This document shows, one piece after another, positions 44,493-53,893 of a stretch of 64,000 bases of DNA. Within the stretch, counting starts at the first letter, position 1. The number at the start of each line of letters is the position of its first letter. The position numbers and the translations under genes were made by a program. Under the pieces are notes generated by a model. That model was given only the letters and a program-made list of their open reading frames with translations. It made no database searches and was not told where the DNA came from. The DNA comes from Bacteroidia bacterium (GTDB lineage: Bacteria > Bacteroidota > Bacteroidia > Bacteroidales > Paludibacteraceae): contig SAAO01000001.1 of assembly GCA_009929375.1 (NCBI GenBank), positions 1-64,000 of the forward strand, in the 5' to 3' direction.

Positions 44493-46955
44493 TTATTCCT
44501 GAAAATAAACACGTTTCACACGACGTGAAATGCCTGTGAGTATTTCGTAAGGAATGGTATGGAGTTTTTCGGCCATTTCCGAAATCGTAATATTCTGTCC
44601 AAAAATCTCTACGATATCACCTTCGGAAGCTTCGATACCGGTGATATCAATCATAATCAAATCCATCGACACATTACCGATAAGTTTTGCACGTTTACCG
44701 TTTACGAACACCTCTCCCACTCCGTTGCTGAGTTTACGGTCGAAACCATCAGCATAACCTACGGGCAAAATAGCTATTCGTTTATCGGTATCAGCAATTC
44801 CTTTGCGGCTGTAACCTATTGTATCACCAGACTTTATGTTCTTAATCTGCAGAATAACAGTGCGCAGCGTACATACCTGAGCAAGTTTTACATCGGGCAA
44901 AGCGCTAATACCATAATGTCCGATTCCCAAACGTACCATGTCGAACTGAAATTCCGGGAAACGCTCGATACCTGCAGAATTGAGGATATGACGCATGATA
45001 TAATGTGGAAAAGCAGTAGTAATTTTGTCGGCACATTCGCCGAAAACACGAACCTGCTGACGCGTAAAATCATCGAACTGCGGATCGTCGGCACCTGCCA
45101 AATGCGAAAATACCGAGCGGACTTTCACCTGATTTTGCGAAGCAAGAAGAGCTACAAGTTTCTCCATATCAGCCATTTCGAAACCGAGGCGATGCATTCC
45201 ACTGTCAATTTTGATATGAATTGGATAATCGCTCACACCAATTTTGGCTGCTTCGGCAATAAATGCTTCGAGCAAACGAAAACTGTAGATTTCGGGCTCC
45301 AGATTATTATCGAAAATAAGTCCGAAACCACCTTTTTCAGGATTCATAACCACAATAGGAATGCGAATTCCTTCGCGACGCAACTCAGCTCCTTCGTCGG
45401 CCACAGCTACTGCCAGATAATCGCAACGATGATGTTGTAAGCTACGTGCAACTTCTACAGAGCCACTTCCGTACGCAAATGCCTTCACCATGCTCATTAC
45501 TTTGGTTTCGGGACGAAGTTTCGAACGGAAATAATTCAAATTATCGGTAAGCGCATTCAGATTAACCTCAAGCGTTGTTTCGTGCGCAATAAGTTCGATA
45601 CGCGACAGCACATCTTCGAAACGATATTTACGTGAACCTTTGAGCAAAATAATTTCATTTCTGAAATCGTAATGAATGCCCGACTTCAGGAAACTTTCGG
45701 TGTCGTCGAAAAACACAGCATCGATGTCACTAAAAAGTGACGATTGCTGCGAAATTTCGTGACCAATGCCAATCAGTTTGCGAATATTTCTGTTTCGGAT
45801 AAGTCCGGCCACTTCGGCATACAATTCACCGGAAGTTTGTCCGCTTTGCAAAATATCAGAAAGCACAAGTGTACGCGAAAGATTTTTATCGGTTGCCTGT
45901 TGCTGAAGGAAATCAAGTGCAATGACCAGAGAATTCAGATCCGAATTATAGCTATCATTAATTATCAGACAATTGCGCACGCCCGTTTTTACTTCAAGAC
46001 GCATAGCTACAGGCTCGAGTTTTTGCAACTTAGCCTGAATATCCGGTGCTTTATAGCCCAGATAAAGCAGCAGAGCAACACATTGAAGCGCATTTTCCAC
46101 AGAAGCTTCATCCACAAACGGAATTTGAATTGTAAAATCATTTTGCTGATAATTCAGGCGAAGATCTGTACTTGTTTTTCCTTTCTTTACTTCCGAAATT
46201 CTCAATGTACAATTTGCTTCCTTTCCCCATCGGAAAAGCTGTCCACCAAAATCTGATTGTTTTACAGCAATATCTACAAGTTTATTATCTGAATTATAAA
46301 TCAGCACCTTAGCATCCTTAAACAATTTCAGTTTCTCCTCACATTTCTGTTTCAGACTGCGGAAATTTTCCTGATGCGCATCGCCAAGATTTGTAAATAC
46401 GCCTATTTCCGGCTTAATCACTTTCTCCAGAAATGCCATTTCACCCGGTTGCGAAATTCCGGCTTCGAAGATACCGATTTGCGTTTTATCGTTCAGTCCC
46501 CAAACCGACAGTGGTACCCCGATTTGCGAGTTATAGCTTCGTGGCGAGCGGGTTACAACTTTATCGGTATGTAAAAGCTGATAGAGCCACTCTTTGACCA
46601 CTGTTTTTCCATTGCTTCCGGTAATGCCAATCACAGGTACCGAAAAATTGCTACGGTGTACTGCTGCAAGCTGTTGCAAAGCGCGTAAAGTATCGGGCAC
46701 AAGCAGAAATACTGCGTCAGGAAATTCCTTGTAATTTTCAGGTAAATCACTTACCACAAAATGCCGTAATTGTTGCCTGTACAATTCAGAAATATAATTG
46801 TGTCCATTGTTTCGCCTTGTTTTAATGGCAAAAAACAAACTTCCGGCCGGAAACGAAAGCGAACGGCTATCGGTAAGCAGCCACCTGATTTCCTGATCGG
46901 CTGGCGATCCGTACATTTGAGCCGAAATATATTCGGATATTACACTGATATTCAT
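44493..46955 (-). CDS. MurF-alanine racemase fusion
   Basis: A protein of 820 residues joining two enzymes. Residues 1-450 are MurF (D-Ala-D-Ala adding ligase), with the ATP site GITGSNGKT (110-118). From about 455 it is a PLP-dependent alanine racemase with K491 in VKAFAYGSGSVEVA; the typical sequence is VKADAYGHG, so two residues beside the lysine differ. The racemase makes D-alanine, which MurF attaches to the peptidoglycan precursor, so the fusion links supply and use. This fusion is known across Bacteroidota. Start at 46955. Confidence 0.94.
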   Translation of the reverse strand: MNISVISEYISAQMYGSPADQEIRWLLTDSRSLSFPAGSLFFAIKTRRNNGHNYISELYRQQLRHFVVSDLPENYKEFPDAVFLLVPDTLRALQQLAAVHRSNFSVPVIGITGSNGKTVVKEWLYQLLHTDKVVTRSPRSYNSQIGVPLSVWGLNDKTQIGIFEAGISQPGEMAFLEKVIKPEIGVFTNLGDAHQENFRSLKQKCEEKLKLFKDAKVLIYNSDNKLVDIAVKQSDFGGQLFRWGKEANCTLRISEVKKGKTSTDLRLNYQQNDFTIQIPFVDEASVENALQCVALLLYLGYKAPDIQAKLQKLEPVAMRLEVKTGVRNCLIINDSYNSDLNSLVIALDFLQQQATDKNLSRTLVLSDILQSGQTSGELYAEVAGLIRNRNIRKLIGIGHEISQQSSLFSDIDAVFFDDTESFLKSGIHYDFRNEIILLKGSRKYRFEDVLSRIELIAHETTLEVNLNALTDNLNYFRSKLRPETKVMSMVKAFAYGSGSVEVARSLQHHRCDYLAVAVADEGAELRREGIRIPIVVMNPEKGGFGLIFDNNLEPEIYSFRLLEAFIAEAAKIGVSDYPIHIKIDSGMHRLGFEMADMEKLVALLASQNQVKVRSVFSHLAGADDPQFDDFTRQQVRVFGECADKITTAFPHYIMRHILNSAGIERFPEFQFDMVRLGIGHYGISALPDVKLAQVCTLRTVILQIKNIKSGDTIGYSRKGIADTDKRIAILPVGYADGFDRKLSNGVGEVFVNGKRAKLIGNVSMDLIMIDITGIEASEGDIVEIFGQNITISEMAEKLHTIPYEILTGISRRVKRVYFQE

Positions 46956-47033
46956 TTATTTAATTTTTATAATCAAATAAGCCTCAACCTCGCTGACGAC
47001 TTACAAAACATATTCAATTCTGATAAAATAATT

Positions 47034-47906
47034 TCAATTCCGTTTATCTGCTTTTCTGAAAATACATCGTTTCTTTCGAACCGCCTTATTATCTGTTTTT
47101 ACCGGTTCAGTCACAGCGGTTTCCTCTTTTACAAAAAAAGGTAAGGACATCCAGAGAATTTCTGCATTTCCCGGTTGTTTTTCAGCTACATGAAGTGAAT
47201 CGGAAACAGTATAAACTGAATATCCGCAAAGATGCTCATTGTTTTTCAGTGTCGAACGATTGATAATACCCGGAATTCCGTCATAGGCAAACAACACATT
47301 TCTGTGATAATGTCCGCCCAGAACAGTCATTACCTTATATTTTTTCAATACATCAACCATATCAGGCCAGTTATCCACATCGCCGGTTTGCAAAGGATAA
47401 TGTGTTACAGCAATTATTCTGACTGAATCGGGCAGTTCAGAAAGCTCCTTTTCGATCCAGTTAATATCTTCGTGCGCTATCACGCCATTTCCACCAACCT
47501 GCGAAGGACGGGTTGCAAAGCCTACAAAATGAATTCCTTTATGTGAAAACGAAAACTTATTATCGCCAAAAACATCATTAAAATAATCGTAAGATGGAGG
47601 ACTGAGTTTTTGATCGTGATTGCCGGGAGTAATGTAAAATGGCATTTTGAGAGTACCGAGCAAGGCTTTTGCCTTTTCAAGCGAAGGTTTATCGCCAAAT
47701 TCGGTGATATCACCACTCACCAACACTAAATCGATATTTTGTTGCTGATTAATGTCTTGAATCACAGTTTCCAAATCCTTTTCGGGAGCATTATTTCCCA
47801 TCTGAATATGTAAATCGGTAATCAACGCAAATCTGAATGGATTTATCGCAAATATCTGTATTACAAGCTGATAAAAAACTATGAAAATCAGAATTCTTTT
47901 CATCAT
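47034..47906 (-). CDS. Calcineurin-like metallophosphoesterase
   Basis: A protein of 290 residues. An N-terminal hydrophobic stretch (MKRILIFIVFYQLVIQIFAI) suggests export or a signal anchor. The metal-binding motifs occur in order: LITDLHIQ, SGDITEFGD, GNHDQ and GGHYHR. The C-terminus is basic (KKRCIFRKADKRN). The substrate is unknown; similar secreted enzymes act on phospho-esters or cell wall components. Confidence 0.85.
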   Translation of the reverse strand: MMKRILIFIVFYQLVIQIFAINPFRFALITDLHIQMGNNAPEKDLETVIQDINQQQNIDLVLVSGDITEFGDKPSLEKAKALLGTLKMPFYITPGNHDQKLSPPSYDYFNDVFGDNKFSFSHKGIHFVGFATRPSQVGGNGVIAHEDINWIEKELSELPDSVRIIAVTHYPLQTGDVDNWPDMVDVLKKYKVMTVLGGHYHRNVLFAYDGIPGIINRSTLKNNEHLCGYSVYTVSDSLHVAEKQPGNAEILWMSLPFFVKEETAVTEPVKTDNKAVRKKRCIFRKADKRN

Positions 47907-47995
47907 TAACAGGTGATTTGAAAATTAGCACAAAGATACAAATTTCATTTCAGGCAAAGGGACAAAAATAATGGCTAAATAATGGTTTTTGACAA

Positions 47996-48028
47996 CAAAA
48001 AAAGCGAATCCTGTGGATCCGCTTTTTC
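47996..48028 (-). terminator. Terminator downstream of nrdJ
   Basis: Arms AAAAAGCG and CGCTTTTT plus inner ATCC/GGAT; the minus strand ends in a T-rich run, 28 bases after the nrdJ stop. Confidence 0.82.
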
Positions 48029-48055
48029 TTTATTAGTATTCTGAGTTTTGCAAGA

Positions 48056-50605
48056 CTATCCGCAACGCGAATAACCACAACTTTTACAGGTCAAACAACC
48101 TTCCTGATAAACCAGGGATTTTTGTCCGCAACTCGGACAAGCCTGTTCGGCAATCTGAGTTCCATCTGGAATATATTTTTTGAGTGCACGCTCTACCCCT
48201 ACTTTCCAGGTGTTGATGGATTCGCTGTCGAGCTGAAGTCCCTGAACCAGTTTTACAACCTGATCGATAGGCATTCCGTAGCGCAACACACCCGAAATAA
48301 GTTTGGCGTAGTTCCAGAACTCTTTATCGAACTTATAGTTCAAACCTTCAACTGTGGTTTTAAAGCCGCGTTTGTTGGTAAACTGGAAGTCGTAACGTTT
48401 TACGCCCTGTTCATCAACAGTTTTGATAATTTTACCTTCGGTTACAGTTTTCGGAAGCAAAATACCTTCCTCATCGTCAGCAAGACCGGTAAAAATTTCG
48501 TATGGACGACCATCTTTCAAACCTACAAAAGCAATCCATTTGTCTTTGGCATTCTGGAAACGAACTACCTCGCATTTCAATTCTTTCGGACGGATAAACT
48601 GACTTTCATCATATGGGAAGCAAACAGTTTTTTCTTCTTTTTTCTCCTCCTTTTTCTCTGTACTCGAAATAAGCACACCCGAACGCGATCCGTCACGGTA
48701 CACAGTTACACCTTTGCAACCCGAACGCCATGCTTCTTCGTAAAGTTTACCCACAAGTTCTTCGGATACATCCGATGGAAGATTGATTGTTACACTGATA
48801 GAATGGTCAACCCATTTCTGAATACGACCCTGCATCTGCACTTTTTTCAACCAGTCAACATCATTGGCTGTTGCCTTGTAATAAGGTGACTGAGCTACCA
48901 GATCAGCAATTTCCTCGTTTGTGTAATGTTTTGTAGCTGAATGTCCGTTAGCTTCCATCCAGGTTACAAACTTATGATGGAACACTGCATATTCTTCCCA
49001 CGAATCACCATTTTCATCCACAAAATCAACACGCACATTTTTGTCGTTCGGGTTTACTTTACGACGACGGGTGTACACAGGCATAAATACCGGTTCGATA
49101 CCCGAAGTTGTCTGAGTCATAATACTGGTGGTTCCTGTAGGCGCAATAGTCAGACAGGCAATATTACGGCGACCATATTTAGTCATCATTTGATACAATT
49201 CAGGATCAGCATCACGAAGACGTTGTACAAATGGATTTTTTTCTTCGCGTTTGGCATCGTACACTGTAAATGCACCACGTTCTTTTGCCATAATTACCGA
49301 CGAACGATAAGCCGACAAAGCAAGTGTTTTGTGAACTTCTTCCGAGAAATCGGTAGCTTCATCGGTTCCGTAACGGAAACCTAATGCCGCAAGCATATCA
49401 CCCTCACCTGTTGTACCCACTCCGGTACGACGACCCTGAGAAGTTTTCAGTTTAATTTTTTCCCAAAGCTGGAATTCGGTCAGTTTAATATCATCGGCTT
49501 CAGGGTCAGACTGGATTTTTTCGATAATTTTCTCGATTTTTTCCATTTCGAGATCGATAATATCGTCCATAATACGCTGAGCAAGACCCACATGTTTTCT
49601 GAACAATTCGAAATCGAATTTTGCTTCAGGAGTAAACGGATTCTGAACGTATGAATAAAGATTTATGGCCAGCAAACGACAGCTATCGTAAGGACACAAA
49701 GGAATTTCACCACAGGGGTTTGTTGAAACTGTGCGATATCCCAGATCGGCATAACAATCGGGCACTGACTCGCGGAGAATGGTATCCCAGAAAAGGATGC
49801 CGGGTTCAGCCGATTGCCATGCATTGTGCACAATTTTTTTCCATATAGCGTTTGCATCTACTTCCTTCTTAAACCACGGATCGTTCGATACAGTCGGATA
49901 TTGCTGAACATACGGTGTGTTGCTCAGAGCCGCACGCATAAAATCATCGTCGATTTTTACCGACACATTGGCTCCGGTTACTTTGCCCGATTCCATTTTA
50001 GCATCAATAAACGACTCTGAATCCGGGTGTTTAATAGAAACGCTCAACATCAAAGCACCACGTCGACCATCCTGCGCAACCTCACGTGTGGAGTTTGAAT
50101 AACGTTCCATAAAAGGAACAATACCTGTAGAAGTCAGTGCCGAGTTTTTTACCGGCGAACCTTTGGGACGAATATGTGAAAGATCGTGACCTACTCCACC
50201 ACGGCGTTTCATCAGTTGTACCTGTTCTTCATCGATTTTAATGATAGCACCGTACGAATCGGAATCACCATCAAAACCAATCACAAAACAATTCGAAAGC
50301 GAAGCCACCTGATGATCGTTTCCGATACCTGTCATTGGACTTCCCTGAGGAACGATGTACTTAAAATTACGGAAAAGTTCGAAAAGTTCATCTTCAGAAA
50401 GCGGATTCTGATAATTTCTTTCGATACGTGCAATTTCCCGGGCCAATCTCCGGTGCATGTCGTCTGGGGTGAGTTCGTATACATTCCCGAATGAATCTTT
50501 CAGTGCGTACTTGGTTGTCCACACTTTTGTGGCCAGGTCGTCGCCTTTAAAAAATTCAAATGAGGCTACACGAATCTCTTCAGGGGAATAAGTTTTTGTT
50601 TCCAC
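48056..50605 (-). CDS. nrdJ: Adenosylcobalamin-dependent ribonucleotide reductase (class II)
   Basis: A protein of 849 residues. The fold signatures SLSNCFVIGF, NPCGEIPLCPYD and the loop ACLTIAPTGTTSIMTQTTSG match class II reductases. The C-terminus has a zinc-finger-like cysteine set ending CPSCGQKSLVYQEGCLTCKSCGYSRCG (the tail region from about 820), as in long NrdJ forms. It makes deoxynucleotides with or without oxygen, using vitamin B12. The 306-base upstream gap shows no cobalamin box or riboswitch I can see. The start ATG at 50605 is the only good one. Confidence 0.94.
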   Translation of the reverse strand: METKTYSPEEIRVASFEFFKGDDLATKVWTTKYALKDSFGNVYELTPDDMHRRLAREIARIERNYQNPLSEDELFELFRNFKYIVPQGSPMTGIGNDHQVASLSNCFVIGFDGDSDSYGAIIKIDEEQVQLMKRRGGVGHDLSHIRPKGSPVKNSALTSTGIVPFMERYSNSTREVAQDGRRGALMLSVSIKHPDSESFIDAKMESGKVTGANVSVKIDDDFMRAALSNTPYVQQYPTVSNDPWFKKEVDANAIWKKIVHNAWQSAEPGILFWDTILRESVPDCYADLGYRTVSTNPCGEIPLCPYDSCRLLAINLYSYVQNPFTPEAKFDFELFRKHVGLAQRIMDDIIDLEMEKIEKIIEKIQSDPEADDIKLTEFQLWEKIKLKTSQGRRTGVGTTGEGDMLAALGFRYGTDEATDFSEEVHKTLALSAYRSSVIMAKERGAFTVYDAKREEKNPFVQRLRDADPELYQMMTKYGRRNIACLTIAPTGTTSIMTQTTSGIEPVFMPVYTRRRKVNPNDKNVRVDFVDENGDSWEEYAVFHHKFVTWMEANGHSATKHYTNEEIADLVAQSPYYKATANDVDWLKKVQMQGRIQKWVDHSISVTINLPSDVSEELVGKLYEEAWRSGCKGVTVYRDGSRSGVLISSTEKKEEKKEEKTVCFPYDESQFIRPKELKCEVVRFQNAKDKWIAFVGLKDGRPYEIFTGLADDEEGILLPKTVTEGKIIKTVDEQGVKRYDFQFTNKRGFKTTVEGLNYKFDKEFWNYAKLISGVLRYGMPIDQVVKLVQGLQLDSESINTWKVGVERALKKYIPDGTQIAEQACPSCGQKSLVYQEGCLTCKSCGYSRCG

Positions 50606-50911
50606 GATAGAAAATTCTTAATAAGATTATAATTAGTTAGTTATATGACTATGAAAAATACATTTTTCGGAATTGCAATGTTAGGTATTTTTTCTTACAA
50701 ATACAACATAAATTTCAATCAATTTCGCTTGCAAAAATAAAAAGTTTTCCGTATTAAAATACAAATAACTGAATAACAACAAAATAAAAATTTCATTTCA
50801 GGAAAATATTTCCCAAAATGAAATTTTACATATTACACCCATTGAAAAATTATTTCATTGAGTTTACAATTTCGATATATTTAAATTTTAAGACAAAATG
50901 ACATTTTGTTT
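50606..50911. other. AT-rich intergenic region upstream of nrdJ
   Basis: Contains one notable inverted repeat at 50787-50827 (AAAATTTCATTT and its complement, with an inner GGAAA/TTTCC stem). No ORF or riboswitch-like motif was found. It sits between recF and nrdJ, both on the minus strand, and may hold the nrdJ promoter or a control hairpin. Confidence 0.55.
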
Positions 50912-52012
50912 TCACAACTTAAGAATTTCGCCATTATTTACCAAAAATAATGACGCAGGTTGTTCGAGCTGGGCAAGTATCATATCTAAATGTTCACGAT
51001 TGGTATCAGTAATAAAAATCTGACCAAAAGTTTCACCCGATACAAGATGAATTATTTCAGTGACACGTTTTGAGTCAAGTTTATCAAAAATATCGTCGAG
51101 TAACAACACCGGTGCAAAATTATGCGCACGCTTCAAAAAATAAAACTGAGCAAGTTTCAGCGAAATCAGATAAGTTTTGTTTTGTCCCTGCGAACCGACC
51201 CGCTTAATGGGATAACCGTCGAGCAACATATCAAGCTCATCTTTGTGAATCCCCTGTGTGGAATAACCCAAAATGCGGTCGCGATCACGGGTTTGCTTCA
51301 TGCTTTGCGCAATATCCCTGTCGTTGTGCTGAGAAGTATAAGTCAGGCTGATTTGCTCATGTCCACCCGATATACGATGATATATTTCCTGAAAAATCGG
51401 AATAAATTCGTTGATAAACTTTTTACGTTCTTCAAAAATAAGCCGGCCATATTCAGCCATTTGCTCTTCCCATATTTCATACAGTGAAACATCGGCCATT
51501 TCTTCCAACTTCAAAAGTGCATTTCGCTGCCGTAAAGCATTATTGTAACTCAATAAATGCTGCAGATAATTGCGGTTATACTGCGAAATAACACCATCCA
51601 CAAATTTACGGCGTTCTTCGCTGCCTTCCGAAATCAGCACATTGTCGTCGGGCGAAACCATTACCAGCGGAAATAATCCTATATGATCAGAAAGTCGTTC
51701 GTACTCCTTTTTATTACGTTTAAACTGCTTTTTCTGCTTGCGTTTCATTCCGCAATACACATCCTCAGGCACACCATCGAAATCGTAATGCCCCTGAATC
51801 ATAAAAAAATCAGCATCGTGCAGAATGTTTTGGGAATCAATTGAATTGGAGTGACTTTTACAAAACGACAAATAGTAAATGGCATCCAGCAGGTTGGTTT
51901 TTCCCATTCCGTTATCGCCGATAAAACAATTTATCTTGGGCGAAAACGCAAGTTCCGCCTCAGGTATATTTTTGTAATTCAGGATAGAAAGGGTTTTTAA
52001 CTGCATACGCAT
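50912..52012 (-). CDS. recF: DNA replication and repair protein RecF
   Basis: A protein of 366 residues, the normal RecF length. The ABC-ATPase Walker A GDNGMGKT (32-39) is in CFIGDNGMGKTNLLDAIYYL, the RecF-specific lid motif HKDELDMLLDG is present, and Walker B reads LLLDDIFDKLD. It loads RecA at single-strand gaps together with RecO and RecR. An ATG two codons later (52006) is an alternative start. It stands apart from dnaN here, unlike in many genomes. Confidence 0.96.
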   Translation of the reverse strand: MRMQLKTLSILNYKNIPEAELAFSPKINCFIGDNGMGKTNLLDAIYYLSFCKSHSNSIDSQNILHDADFFMIQGHYDFDGVPEDVYCGMKRKQKKQFKRNKKEYERLSDHIGLFPLVMVSPDDNVLISEGSEERRKFVDGVISQYNRNYLQHLLSYNNALRQRNALLKLEEMADVSLYEIWEEQMAEYGRLIFEERKKFINEFIPIFQEIYHRISGGHEQISLTYTSQHNDRDIAQSMKQTRDRDRILGYSTQGIHKDELDMLLDGYPIKRVGSQGQNKTYLISLKLAQFYFLKRAHNFAPVLLLDDIFDKLDSKRVTEIIHLVSGETFGQIFITDTNREHLDMILAQLEQPASLFLVNNGEILKL

Positions 52013-52152
52013 TTATTTTTACGTTTCAATGCAAAGATAGCTCTTTTTTAGCGTGCATTCCACTCCATTTTGCAGATTGTTGAAAACTCATAGCCGGCAC
52101 CCGAACACATTAAACGGAACAAATTTAATTTCCGATTGTGATTTGAAAGTTG

Positions 52153-52160
52153 TAATTTTG
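52153..52160 (+). promoter_or_regulatory. -7 element of the YeiH gene
   Basis: TAATTTTG lies 18 bases before the ATG at 52179, so the leader is very short. This also supports that start over the longer frame. Confidence 0.55.
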
Positions 52161-52178
52161 CAGGAAACTTTCAAGATT

Positions 52179-53105
52179 ATGAACACTACGATCATTAAAA
52201 TTCTTTTTTCAGTATTGGCCATCGCCTGCATTTTCCCGTTCGCCACTCCTCCACTGGCATTATTTTCCGGATTGGTTTTTGCACTTTTCTTCGAAAATCC
52301 CTTCCCTGTTTTCAGCAAAAAAATTTCAAAATATCTTCTGCAGGGTTCTGTAGTTGGTCTCGGCTTTGGTATGCATATCAGCGAAGCATTAAAAGCCGGT
52401 AGCGATGGTGTACTTTTTACCATATTCTCGGTTGTCAGTGTAATGGTTATGGGAATTCTGATTGGAAAATGGCTGAAAGTCAGCCGCACATCTGCATATC
52501 TGATTGCATCCGGAACGGCCATTTGCGGAGGTAGCGCCATTGCTGCTGTAGGTCCAGTTGCCCGTGCAGGTTCAAACGAAATGTCGGTGTCACTGGCCAC
52601 AATATTTGTATTAAATGCAATAGCTCTTTTCATTTTCCCTGTGATAGGCCATTTTCTGAACATGACACAGCACGAATTCGGTCTTTGGGCTGCTATAGCC
52701 ATTCACGACACAAGTTCGGTGGTCGGCGCCGGAGCAACCTATGGTCCCGAAGCACTGAAAGTAGCTACAACTGTAAAACTTACCCGCGCACTCTGGATCA
52801 TTCCGCTGAGTATTTACACTGCATTCCACTTTAAATCAGACAGCAAAAAAGTCAGTGTACCGTGGTTTATTTTGTTCTTTGTTTTGGCCATGCTGATAAA
52901 TTCTTTTTTGAATGTCCCTGAAAGTCTGAGCAAAGGAATTGTTTCAGTTTCGCGCCAGGCGCTTACTGTCACGCTGTTTTTTATTGGTGCAGGTCTTTCA
53001 CGTTCGAACCTTAAAACCGTGGGCTTCCGTCCTATGGTGCTCGGCGTAACGCTGTGGATTTTCATTGCCATTATCAGCCTTCTGTTCATCTTGTTTTTAT
53101 ATTAA
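52179..53105 (+). CDS. YeiH/UPF0324 family membrane protein (putative sulfate exporter)
   Basis: 308 residues from the ATG at 52179; the frame is open 42 codons earlier, but the promoter lies inside that stretch. It is hydrophobic throughout with around ten membrane segments. The family signature ASGTAICGGSAIAAVGPVAR and HDTSSVVGAGATYG are present. Members are called putative sulfate exporters, but transport has rarely been shown. Its TAA overlaps the next ATG by one base (TAATG), so the next gene is translationally coupled. Confidence 0.9.
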   Translation: MNTTIIKILFSVLAIACIFPFATPPLALFSGLVFALFFENPFPVFSKKISKYLLQGSVVGLGFGMHISEALKAGSDGVLFTIFSVVSVMVMGILIGKWLKVSRTSAYLIASGTAICGGSAIAAVGPVARAGSNEMSVSLATIFVLNAIALFIFPVIGHFLNMTQHEFGLWAAIAIHDTSSVVGAGATYGPEALKVATTVKLTRALWIIPLSIYTAFHFKSDSKKVSVPWFILFFVLAMLINSFLNVPESLSKGIVSVSRQALTVTLFFIGAGLSRSNLKTVGFRPMVLGVTLWIFIAIISLLFILFLY

Positions 53106-53782
53106 TGAATCCTAGGCTGTTTACATATTTATTATGCATTGGCATTTGTGCTCTGAGTTCCTGTAAACAATTAAGCAACGAAAACTCAATCAACAAATCA
53201 ACAACATCTTCTGAAATACAAACAAAGACTTCAGAAGATACAATTGTAGTCGATTGTAATTATAGTTTTGAAGAAGCCATAGCAGGAACCAAAGCACCAC
53301 AGAAAATTATCGACCAGCTAACCCTTATTCAGGTTCAGTACTACAGCTTCGACAGCCTTTTGCATCAGGGTCAGATCGTTTGTCATAAGTCGATTGCAAA
53401 TGATTTGAAAGAGATTTTTGATTTCATACTTGAAACGCGTTTTCCTGTTGGGAAAGTGATTCCAATGGTGAAATACAACGAAAGCGATCCTCACTCGATG
53501 AATGACAACAACAGCTACTGTTTTTGCTACCGAAATGCAAGCTATTCGAAACATGCATCAGGATTGGCTTTTGATCTGAATCCAATGCAAAACCCACTAC
53601 GCTGGAAAAAAGGATACGAACACAGAAAGGATCTTCCGGAAAATGCAAGCTATAATCCCGCAGCACCGGGCACCTTATATCCGCAACATCCTGTAGTATT
53701 GAAATTTGAAGAAAAAGGATTTCGCTGGGGACATCATTTCAAACGAAATCATGACGATCATCATTTCGAGAAACGACGTTAA
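53105..53782 (+). CDS. M15-family D-alanyl-D-alanine carboxypeptidase-like lipoprotein
   Basis: About 225 residues from the ATG at 53105. A signal peptide with lipobox LSSC precedes the mature part, so it is probably lipid-anchored. The zinc site has the M15 motif SKHASGLAFDLNP, and FRWGHHFKRNHDDHHFE carries the second H cluster. The closest type is the endolysin-like L-alanoyl-D-glutamate peptidase or VanY-like enzymes. It would trim peptidoglycan side chains. Coupling with a YeiH transporter is of unclear meaning. Confidence 0.85.
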   Translation: MNPRLFTYLLCIGICALSSCKQLSNENSINKSTTSSEIQTKTSEDTIVVDCNYSFEEAIAGTKAPQKIIDQLTLIQVQYYSFDSLLHQGQIVCHKSIANDLKEIFDFILETRFPVGKVIPMVKYNESDPHSMNDNNSYCFCYRNASYSKHASGLAFDLNPMQNPLRWKKGYEHRKDLPENASYNPAAPGTLYPQHPVVLKFEEKGFRWGHHFKRNHDDHHFEKRR

Positions 53783-53828
53783 ATTCATCTTAAAATTTAA
53801 TTTCTGTGCTATATTGATATTATTATTC

Positions 53829-53836
53829 GTACTTTT
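53829..53836 (+). promoter_or_regulatory. -7 element of the malic enzyme gene
   Basis: TACTTTTG matches the consensus, 57 bases before the ATG. Confidence 0.6.
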
Positions 53837-53893
53837 GCAACAATTTCTTATAAATAAAGAATTTATACTTACGAATTATATCATATCAAAATT

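Noticed and set aside
50606-50911. Cobalamin riboswitch upstream of the B12-dependent ribonucleotide reductase
   Set aside because: I found no B12-box-like motif or large folded leader; only a simple AT-rich inverted repeat.
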